Below, piece after piece: positions 17,930 to 25,600 of a DNA stretch of 58,598 nt. The position numbers were made by a program, and so were the translations under genes. Each line of letters opens with the position of its first letter. Position 1 is the first letter of the stretch. The stretch spans positions 1-58,598 of the IMG/VR virus record IMGVR_UViG_3300035118_000057. One strand, 5' to 3'. The notes beneath the pieces are model-generated. The model did no database searches. It saw only the letters and a list, made by a program, of their open reading frames with translations, and was not told the DNA's origin. This DNA comes from a virus.

Positions 17930-18190
17930 ATGAGCATTTTTCTCGTCGTCATCCTCATCTTGCTCATTCTCGGGTGCCGAAACGAACAAAGCAGCTATTG
18001 CGGACGCTCTGTCAGCGAACACGCCGTGATGGATCAACCTCATCCCGTCGAATTGCAGGTGCCGGGCACGTTCATCGGTCTTAACCCGCGGGGATGGGGT
18101 CCTCTGATCCTGCAGCCCTGCCAATGCCGTGCGTGCGTCCGCATCCGAGCCTTCAACGAGGGGAGGCTTGCGAAAGAGGCTGACCGATGA
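17930..18190 (+). CDS. Small membrane/lipoprotein-like lysis-cassette protein
   Basis: 86 residues. MSIFLVVILILLILGCRNEQ looks like a lipoprotein signal with a lipobox-like LILGC, so Cys17 could be lipidated. The mature part contains VELQVPGTFIGLNPRGWGPL and CQCRACVRIRAF. An outer-membrane spanin subunit is one possibility; these are usually short lipoproteins near the holin. The ATG at 17930 follows GATAAGGTG. Confidence 0.55.
   Translation: MSIFLVVILILLILGCRNEQSSYCGRSVSEHAVMDQPHPVELQVPGTFIGLNPRGWGPLILQPCQCRACVRIRAFNEGRLAKEADR
18048..18078. repeat. 31-bp direct repeat, copy 2
   Basis: Identical to 17885-17915; here it encodes the ELQVPGTFIG part of the preceding lipoprotein-like gene. Confidence 0.95.
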
Positions 18191-18312
18191 AGCGCGCCCT
18201 TTACCTCAACGGATCGAAATGGGCTGACCTCGGCCCGGAGCGCGACTTACGCTGGCTCTGCCTGATCGCCCATATCGCGATGATCGTCTGCGGGGGGTGC
18301 CGTGACCGATGA
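18187..18312 (+). CDS. Tiny hydrophobic-tailed protein
   Basis: 41 residues, MKRALYLNGSKWADLGPERD followed by a hydrophobic stretch LRWLCLIAHIAMIVCGGC. It overlaps its neighbours at both ends (ATGA before, 11 bases after), supporting translation. Function unknown; lysis-cassette location. Confidence 0.45.
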   Translation: MKRALYLNGSKWADLGPERDLRWLCLIAHIAMIVCGGCRDR

Positions 18313-18739
18313 ATCCACGCAGCCATGGATCGTTCGAAATCCCGTTGTCATTACGGCGCTGATTTCATACGCTTTTGGCGTTTTTGCGTGGGGCTGGCAC
18401 ATCAGCGAAGTAGTATCGGTTGAAACCGAGCGGGGAATACAACGCAATGAGCGCGTTATGGAAGATGCGCGCCGCATCGGTGTGTTAGAACAGCAAGTTC
18501 CTATTTTATCTGCGCTCGTGGTTCGCATGACTGCCGTGGAGAAGGAAAACGACTCCCAGAGTCGCCGCATAGACACCATGGACAGCCAGGGCACGAGGAT
18601 GCTGACGACGGTCGAGAACCGGCAGTCCGACGTGCTGACGCGCCTTGCTCGCATCGAGCAGTATGTGGTGGAAAACAACAAGCGGCTTGACGGCATTGAG
18701 CAAGCAATTCGGACATTACAAGTGCCTCACCCGCCGTAA
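18302..18739 (+). CDS. Membrane-anchored coiled-coil protein, inner spanin candidate
   Basis: 145 residues with a GTG start. One membrane helix near residues 13-33 (NPVVITALISYAFGVFAWGW) is followed by about 100 residues of heptad-type helix (MEDARRIGVLEQQVPILSAL, DVLTRLARIEQYVVENNKRL). A single N-terminal membrane helix with a periplasmic coiled coil is the design of i-spanins; tail-tube or holin-regulator roles are not excluded. Confidence 0.65.
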   Translation: MTDESTQPWIVRNPVVITALISYAFGVFAWGWHISEVVSVETERGIQRNERVMEDARRIGVLEQQVPILSALVVRMTAVEKENDSQSRRIDTMDSQGTRMLTTVENRQSDVLTRLARIEQYVVENNKRLDGIEQAIRTLQVPHPP

Positions 18740-18791
18740 GGAAATTTCTGTGATATGGGTCACGCCGAATAGGCTCCACGCGAGTTACCCT

Positions 18792-18992
18792 ATGGCGAAC
18801 GGCGACAGATCGAAGCACTCCGAGAAGCCGCTCGTCGGGACTGAAAATGCTATCGTCCGTGAAATAATCGAGACTTACGAGCGCCGGCGATGGTTGCGTG
18901 AGAGGGCTGACATATGGGCGCGGTGGGCGCTGGCTATTATACCGATAGCAATCACTATCTATGTGACATGGCAGGCGAGAGGTGGCAGGTGA
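18792..18992 (+). CDS. Small single-pass membrane protein
   Basis: 66 residues, a basic soluble start (AIVREIIETYERRRWLRERA) followed by one membrane helix (WALAIIPIAITIYVTWQA). The stop overlaps the next start (GTGA), indicating coupling with the following protein. Confidence 0.6.
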   Translation: MANGDRSKHSEKPLVGTENAIVREIIETYERRRWLRERADIWARWALAIIPIAITIYVTWQARGGR

Positions 18993-19432
18993 GGCTGCTG
19001 AAGCACATTGTTCCGATTGTCACCATCTCGGTGGTGACGATCTTCTTGATCTTGCTGTTCGACCGCCGCCAAGCCGTCGAGACGCTCACGATACGGTTCG
19101 TCTCCGCCCCGGTAGTCGCTGGTAAGCCCGTCATGGTGCAATGGACGGTGATTGAGCGCCGGCACGGCTGCGCCGGCAAGGTTTATCCAATCTGGATTGA
19201 TAGCAGCGGGACCGTTTTCGATGCGAAGGTGGACATTGTTCCGTTCCGAGACGTCAAGGGCGACGATCCCCAGACATTCCGCCGCCCCCGCATAGTTCCG
19301 ATCGGCTTGATGCCGGGAGACGCCACCTTCGCGCCATGGGCCGAGCGATGGTGCAACCCGGTGCAGGAGTGGCTGTGGCCGATGCGGGACGAACTCCCGA
19401 AGGTAAAATTCACGGTATCGGCGCCGCCCTAG
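18989..19432 (+). CDS. Membrane-anchored periplasmic beta-domain protein
   Basis: 147 residues from a GTG overlapping the previous stop. One N-terminal membrane helix (IVPIVTISVVTIFLILLF) is followed by an Ig-like or beta-sandwich domain (IRFVSAPVVAGKPVMVQWTV, RRHGCAGKVYPIWIDSSGTV). Such anchored domains are common near lysis genes of proteobacterial phages, without known function. The upstream in-frame ATG at 18914 would read through the neighbouring gene and lacks a ribosome site. Confidence 0.65.
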   Translation: MRLLKHIVPIVTISVVTIFLILLFDRRQAVETLTIRFVSAPVVAGKPVMVQWTVIERRHGCAGKVYPIWIDSSGTVFDAKVDIVPFRDVKGDDPQTFRRPRIVPIGLMPGDATFAPWAERWCNPVQEWLWPMRDELPKVKFTVSAPP

Positions 19433-19673
19433 CCACACACTCGACTGTCACCACCATCCGCATTTGCGCCATGCGCAGCCTCACCGTGTCGGCTTCCGTT
19501 AGGCAGGCATCTTCGGTCGAATGGCTCCATGAGCCGGTTCCGATGTGGACCGGACCGGAGGCGGAAGCCTGCAATACGAGGACAACCCAGATCAGCTTTA
19601 TGGTCTTGGCCCGCGATTGTTTGTGGACTTGATCTGTAGTAAGTTTGCGCTTCGTTCACCAGCGAGGGGACGC
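19433..19673. other. Intergenic stretch, no convincing gene
   Basis: 241 bases between the lysis cassette and the second exported-fibre cluster. Short open frames exist on both strands but none has a ribosome site or recognisable protein character. It may carry a promoter for the fibre cluster; no consensus was seen. Confidence 0.5.
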
Positions 19674-19934
19674 ATGCGGACTGTATTGATTGCTGTTGCG
19701 GCCGTCTGTCTTCTGGCAAGCGCTGCCGCGTGGGCACAGGTGGGGATACCTAACGGATGCGCTCCGGGGATTCCCAATACCGTCCAAAGCGTTCTGGAAT
19801 TGTTAGGTATTCCGGGATGTGGTGTTGGGGTGCCTGCTGGCGGGTCATCTTCTGGCCCGCCTCCCGTGGGATGTGTCGGAACGGGATACGATTTCACCAA
19901 ATCCTGCAACAGCCAATACATAGTGGTGCTCTGA
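19674..19934 (+). CDS. Small secreted protein, Gly/Pro/Cys-rich
   Basis: 86 residues. MRTVLIAVAAVCLLASAAAWA|Q is a textbook signal peptide. The mature part is Gly/Pro-rich with four cysteines (IPNGCAPGIPN, LLGIPGCGVGVPAGG, VGCVGTGYDFTKSCNSQYIV), suggesting two disulfides in the periplasm. AGCGAGGGGACGC precedes the ATG. Confidence 0.65.
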   Translation: MRTVLIAVAAVCLLASAAAWAQVGIPNGCAPGIPNTVQSVLELLGIPGCGVGVPAGGSSSGPPPVGCVGTGYDFTKSCNSQYIVVL

Positions 19935-19935
19935 T

Positions 19936-20178
19936 ATGAGATATTTATTCGCTTTCCTGATGTTGGTTCCGACCATTGCATTTGCACAGACACCTGCGCC
20001 GCCCACTCGCACCTATACACTCACAATGACTGCGGATGAGGTCAACACCGTTTTGAATAAAATCGGCGAGATGCCGTGGAAAGACATCAATCCGGTGCTC
20101 CAAAAATTGATCGGGCAGATAAACGCCCAGAACGGCCCTTCCACATCTCCTACGCCACCTACCGCTCCAAAGGAGTGA
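19936..20178 (+). CDS. Small secreted helical protein
   Basis: 80 residues: signal peptide MRYLFAFLMLVPTIAFA|Q, then a Pro-rich start and a helix pair (TADEVNTVLNKIGEMPWKDI, NPVLQKLIGQINAQNG) with a Pro/Thr-rich tail. It resembles small phage proteins of unknown function that carry a T-x-x-E-x-N-x-I pattern. It starts 1 base after the previous stop. Confidence 0.65.
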   Translation: MRYLFAFLMLVPTIAFAQTPAPPTRTYTLTMTADEVNTVLNKIGEMPWKDINPVLQKLIGQINAQNGPSTSPTPPTAPKE

Positions 20179-20183
20179 TTCAG

Positions 20184-21851
20184 ATGTCAGCCCGCCGCAT
20201 TCTCCTTGGGACGACCGCCTTGGTGTTGTTCGCATCCAGTGCGCTGGCTGCGGACAATGCGACGCTGATCACGCCTTGCGCTGCTGGCTGCGTCACTGTC
20301 AGGTCTATTGACACGACAGGGTCGGGCGGTCCCATGGTGCCTGTTGTAGCATTGGGTTCCACGACGGGAGCCACAATCGCCACAATCGCCGGCACGCCAA
20401 ACACGACTAGCGTATTGTCTGTTCAGGGAACGACTGGTGGGACAACGCTTCCGGTGACGGCTGCGCAGGCGACCGCCGGCAATCTCAACGCAACTGTGGT
20501 AGGAACCGGCACCTTCGCCGTGCAGGCAACCGGCACAGTGACCGCCAACGCCGGAACCAACCTCAACACATCGCTGCTGGCCCTCGAAGCCGGCGGCAAC
20601 CTCGCAGCCATCAAGCCCGGAACTGATCGGTTGATTTCGTCGGCTACGAACATCGTGGCGGGCTCTGCGCTAGCTACGACCTCGTTCATCATCGGAACGC
20701 GCTACCTTTCAGCTCCGCCCACGTTTTCAAATGGCCAAGAAGGTGCCTTCCAGATTGACGCCAACGGGCGGATGCTGGTCACCGCCAATGCTACGCTCGG
20801 CGCCGAGACAACCAAAGTCATCGGCACTGTCCGCAATCTCGGAAACGTAGGCGGCGTGCTCGACGCTGTGGTGGGGGCCACCTATCCGGCAAATGCGCTG
20901 GCGGTTGGCGTGCTCAATGGCTCAAATATCGGACGCCTGGTCGGCGACGAGACGAGCGGTTTATGGGTGAACATCAAGGCTGGCGCCGGCAGCGGCGGAA
21001 CAGCTATCGCCGATAGAGCAGGATGGACGGTTAGCAGCACCAACTTTACCCTAACAGGTGGCGAGTTTACATCTGGCGGCGCCACCACTTGTCCGACTGC
21101 TTCAGCTTGCACCGTGGCAATGACGGCCACGCGCGGACTGTTCCAAGACATGAACACCTGGGCCGAGACCAGCCTTGGTGTTCCCACCGCGTATGGCGTC
21201 GCGCCGACGACAGGCAACTACATCGGCGTCAATGCCTTTGTGACGAACGCAACGGCGGCAATTGGCAATAACGCCGACGGTGTTACGGTCACGACGGGTG
21301 GCAACAGCCCGACAATATCTTACCTTGAAGGATTCAATGGAACGACTTGGGATCGTTTGCAGGTAGATGCCAGCAAGTTTTTGAAAGTAAATGTCTCGGC
21401 GGGACTTGCTGTCCCGGCATGGGGCCATGTGGCGGTCGCCGCCGCTCCTCCGACTGGAGCAACTTATATTGGTGTCCTGGGTTCTGGTGCAACAGGCGGA
21501 CACGTTGCTGCGCCGATTGGGTGTGATAGTCATATATTTAAGCACATCACATCGGCAACTGATACATTAGCAGTTCAGGGGGTTGCATCGCAGTCTGTTT
21601 ATGTGTGCGCATGGCGCGCCCGTGCTGCCGGTGTAGCCACATGGTTCCTTGAGAATACTGCATCTGCCAATGCCAACTGTTCATCGGCCAATACCCAGAT
21701 AACAGGAGTTGCAACGGAAGCGGCAAACACTGGTGAAATCTTCGCTCCTCCGTTTTGGACAGGTCTGAAAAACACCGCTGGAAACGGCCTTTGCATCAAC
21801 AGCACCGGAACGGGTGGTGTCGATGTTGATATTTGGTACGCGCAATTCTGA
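20184..21851 (+). CDS. Exported fibre-like surface protein
   Basis: 555 residues with signal peptide MSARRILLGTTALVLFASSALA|A. The body is Thr/Ala/Gly/Asn-rich beta repeat sequence (GTPNTTSVLSVQGTTGGTTL, VVGTGTFAVQATGTVTANAG) followed by a more globular C-terminal half with LEGFNGTTWDRLQVDASKFL and DVDIWYAQF. This composition is typical of phage tail fibres and head fibres. AAAGGAGTGATTCAG precedes the ATG, the best ribosome site in the region. Confidence 0.75.
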   Translation: MSARRILLGTTALVLFASSALAADNATLITPCAAGCVTVRSIDTTGSGGPMVPVVALGSTTGATIATIAGTPNTTSVLSVQGTTGGTTLPVTAAQATAGNLNATVVGTGTFAVQATGTVTANAGTNLNTSLLALEAGGNLAAIKPGTDRLISSATNIVAGSALATTSFIIGTRYLSAPPTFSNGQEGAFQIDANGRMLVTANATLGAETTKVIGTVRNLGNVGGVLDAVVGATYPANALAVGVLNGSNIGRLVGDETSGLWVNIKAGAGSGGTAIADRAGWTVSSTNFTLTGGEFTSGGATTCPTASACTVAMTATRGLFQDMNTWAETSLGVPTAYGVAPTTGNYIGVNAFVTNATAAIGNNADGVTVTTGGNSPTISYLEGFNGTTWDRLQVDASKFLKVNVSAGLAVPAWGHVAVAAAPPTGATYIGVLGSGATGGHVAAPIGCDSHIFKHITSATDTLAVQGVASQSVYVCAWRARAAGVATWFLENTASANANCSSANTQITGVATEAANTGEIFAPPFWTGLKNTAGNGLCINSTGTGGVDVDIWYAQF

Positions 21852-21861
21852 GGTATCGGAT

Positions 21862-22626
21862 ATGTTGAAATCCCTTACAGCAACAATTCTGCTGATTCTT
21901 GGCTGGCTGACGCCGGCGTTGGCGGCAGTTGGAGTTGATACGGCAAACTGCAAACCTAACCTTAATGACGATCACATCCCTGGAACAACATCGCCGCAAT
22001 CCACCGGAAATGTTTACACGGTAACCACCGGGTTCCCTGGGATGCTGGTCATGCTTATGCCCGACATTGGGACTCTCACTACGCCACCAACCATAACCAG
22101 CGTGGTGTGGGATGCGGCCGGCGCCAACCAAGCTCTGACGCTTATTGGATCAATCATATCTGGCGGGGCCGTTGGCCAGGGTGTTTACCTTTATGGTGCC
22201 GTGGGGATTACCGCGGGCGCCACCAAAGCGATCACTGTGACCAGTTCGGCGAATGTGGCTAAACTATTTCTTAACATGTGCACGTTTAGTGGGGCCTTGA
22301 ACGCGACCGTTGCGGCGACCTTCACCAACTTCACAACTGGGGTCGCCGTGACCACCGTCAACGTGACCAGCGCCACGGGGAACATTGTGGCTGGTGGGAT
22401 TGCTACAGGAGCTGGCATTACCCCGATGACGGGAACAACAATTTTCCTGGATAACATAAATGGGACGAATATGAATGCCGCCGCAAATTACGACAACGGC
22501 GCCGCTACCGTTACCATAGGGACGACCGTGGCGCCGACTACCGTTCTCGCTTATGTGAATGTCGTCGCATCAGGTGGCGCACCTACGCCCGCGCCGATGA
22601 TGCAGTTGTTGGGAGTAGGGCGATGA
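21862..22626 (+). CDS. Exported beta-rich surface protein
   Basis: 254 residues, signal peptide MLKSLTATILLILGWLTPAL-A followed by a Val/Thr/Gly-rich beta protein (TTPPTITSVVWDAAGANQAL, IISGGAVGQGVYLYGAVGIT) that resembles small beta-sandwich domains of phage fibres. The stop overlaps the following start (GCGATGATAC), linking it to the giant spike. Confidence 0.7.
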   Translation: MLKSLTATILLILGWLTPALAAVGVDTANCKPNLNDDHIPGTTSPQSTGNVYTVTTGFPGMLVMLMPDIGTLTTPPTITSVVWDAAGANQALTLIGSIISGGAVGQGVYLYGAVGITAGATKAITVTSSANVAKLFLNMCTFSGALNATVAATFTNFTTGVAVTTVNVTSATGNIVAGGIATGAGITPMTGTTIFLDNINGTNMNAAANYDNGAATVTIGTTVAPTTVLAYVNVVASGGAPTPAPMMQLLGVGR

Positions 22627-25600
22627 TACGGGTTGTTCTGTCATTCATCCTCTTAATGATGGCAGCGCCGATTGGCGAGGCTCAGTGGGCTATCTTCCAG
22701 GCGAGCACCACAGCTAGCAGCGGTGGCGGCGGAACCGGCAATGGAGGCGGTCCTAACCTACGCGTAGCCGACATCTACGGCGTGCCCAACTCAATATCGC
22801 CGTCCTCTTATTATGTCCCTGGGATTGCCTCCCAGGGTGTGACCACGGCGGATTTCTATAATTCGGATGGATGGTATTCTGCTCGGCCTTATGACCTCAC
22901 ACTGTTCGGTCCGGTCGGGCAGGCTGCGGCAGCGCAGCATGGCCGATACTACTGGCCGATGACGCCGGATCATCCTAATAGCATCTTAAGCAGCTGGTCG
23001 GACGGAATGGACTTGAAGGGGGGGTTCGGGACAGACCCTCAGATGCCGCCCCGCGCCATCAACATGCAGGTGATGCCGCTTTCCGATGCATCAATACCCC
23101 TGAGCAACAACAGCGTCACCAATCCATTTACCACCAACAATTCTACGATTTATCAAACTGGATTTCTTTACTACGATCCTGAAGATACTGGCAACACCAT
23201 TCACTGGATGGGAGAGGGGGCGGATCAGGGTGCCACCGGTCCCGGCATCGTGTTCACGGGCACCACGACAAACACCTCGCCGATCGTGACAGGAATCGCG
23301 GATACATCCAAAATCTCGGCTACCTATCCGGCAACGGCTGCAACCGGGATTCCGGCGAACACCACCGTTCTATCGGTAGACAGCGCAAGTCAAATCACGC
23401 TGAGCAACAATGCGACGGCTTCAGGGTCTAGAACAATCACAGCGCATACGTTTGGTGGTGTTGGGCACTACGCGACCACTCTCCGAACCAATGATCTGCT
23501 CAATTGGACGTTATTTGGACCTTCCACGATGAATCCCGGATCGAACGACTTCACCAGCTTTCAACGTCCTACGCGCATATCGGCGGGCAATTGGATATCG
23601 TACGCAGCGACCAACTATCGGGCGTTCAGCCGCCTCACGGGACCTCCCGGAGACAGCGGCTTGGATGCAAACGGATGGCGTTCGCTTGCTGGCGTGTCTA
23701 CGTCAACGGACGGCCTCAACTTCGTGCGGCCAGAACCGGCTTCTTACATCGACACGCTCTACCATGTAGGAACGCGACGATTTAATGCCGGCGGTCAATG
23801 GGATCAGGTAATCATCTCTGGTCAGCAATGGCTGACTACGGCCGAAGATGCCAGAAACATCCTTATTACTGCGGCAAATCCGGCTGTGGTGTCAAAGACC
23901 GCACACGGACTTGTGGCCGGAAATCAGATCACGCTTGCGGCGGTGCCGTTTCCGGGTGGTGGACCTTATACCGCAGACCTCGTTAGCGGATCGAGCTGCA
24001 TCACCAACTTTGCCCCGGCAATCGGCAGCAGCGTGGAGGCAGGCAACAAGTTGTCCTCCAATCCCGTGTTTTACACGGCAGGTGGGGCCATCATCGTGGG
24101 CATTCCACCAAACACAGTCGTCACATCTGTTGGAGTGTGTGGAGGGGCCAACAGCATCCAGATCAATAACAACGTCACCGTGAATGCGACGGGAAGCCCA
24201 ATCGTGTTCCTCATATTGCCTATCCCGCTCGTGGACGGACAAACGTATTTCGTCAAGACTGTTCTTGACCCTGACAGCTTTACAATTTCTGCCACCAATG
24301 GCGGGGCGGCAATAGACACGTCGATCGCCACTGTGAACCCCTGCATAGACAAGTCTACACCCGCGCTGTGCAATGTGCCCAACGGAGGCATGTTTGTGAC
24401 GCGCGTTGCGGTTGACAGCAACTTCAATATTCTCGCCTCGCCGGCGCCGGTTAGAGTGTCGGATGCCTATTTTGGCGTATGGCCCGGTCCGACCTACCTT
24501 CAAGCAGTCAATTCATATCTGGAGAGCGGGGTATTGACTTATTACGCCACCAGAGGCTTTTTTGTGTCGTCGCCTGCCTTTGGTCTTCCTTGGGGCGCCA
24601 CATATTTGAACGGTGGTGCGCTTCAGCAGCAGTTGCTCGATATCTACAGCGAGTGCATAGACGTGGCGCTTTGCTATGCCTCCGCCCCAATGGGCTTGAC
24701 GGCGAGTGCAGCCGCGGGCGTCGTGACGCTGACTTGGAACGATACGCGACCGAACCAGAACTACCACCTTTATTATGGGTTCTCGCCGAGTTCCCAGCCG
24801 AACCTGATTGGTTCCATTACCGGGCTCACGACGACTTATACGCCCTATCTCCAAACGCCTGCGACCATGTATTTCAAGTTGGTGTCGCTGGACAATAGCA
24901 GCGTGGAGCAGGGCTCACGGGTGGTGTCGGCCTACGTCAGTTCCTCCACCGCGTTCGTCAACCAACACATTGCCCGGGCGCTAGACGATGGCGCCGATCC
25001 AGCGACGATTGATCGGAACAAACTCGATACCGTAGACGCTTGGATTACTTCCAATGGCTTGCATAATATGCTTGAGAATTGGGTAAGCGCCAGCTTTGGC
25101 GTCAAACAGGATACCAGTGGCATCGTGACAAAGGTGTACGATCTCGGTACGACGCGACATCCGGCCTACAACGATCTTTGGTTTTGCTCCGGTGCCTTTC
25201 CGTGCAATGGGGCATCGAACACCACATATCATCCGACCGGCTTGAACAACAATACACCAGCATGGACGAATAACGCCGCAAATGCCTTCGGCATAATCGG
25301 CGGCGTGATGGACGCCAGCAATCACAACGGCAGGATGAACCACATCCGGCGCAAGGTTGAGGTGTCTGTCTTTGCCTCCTACGCAAAGACAGCGTCCGGC
25401 ACTGATATCACTCTATTAGGGATAGGCGAATTCAGCGGAATGCACCTTCAACATTTGGCGGGAACGCCCGGGACGGCATCGTTTACGTTGTACGATGACA
25501 GCTTAACGCCGCAAACCGCAACGATTGCTGTTCCCACCTCGGCAACGACTCCGCACATCATCGGGGGGACGTTCGGCTGTGGCGCAACGCCGGCAGTAAC

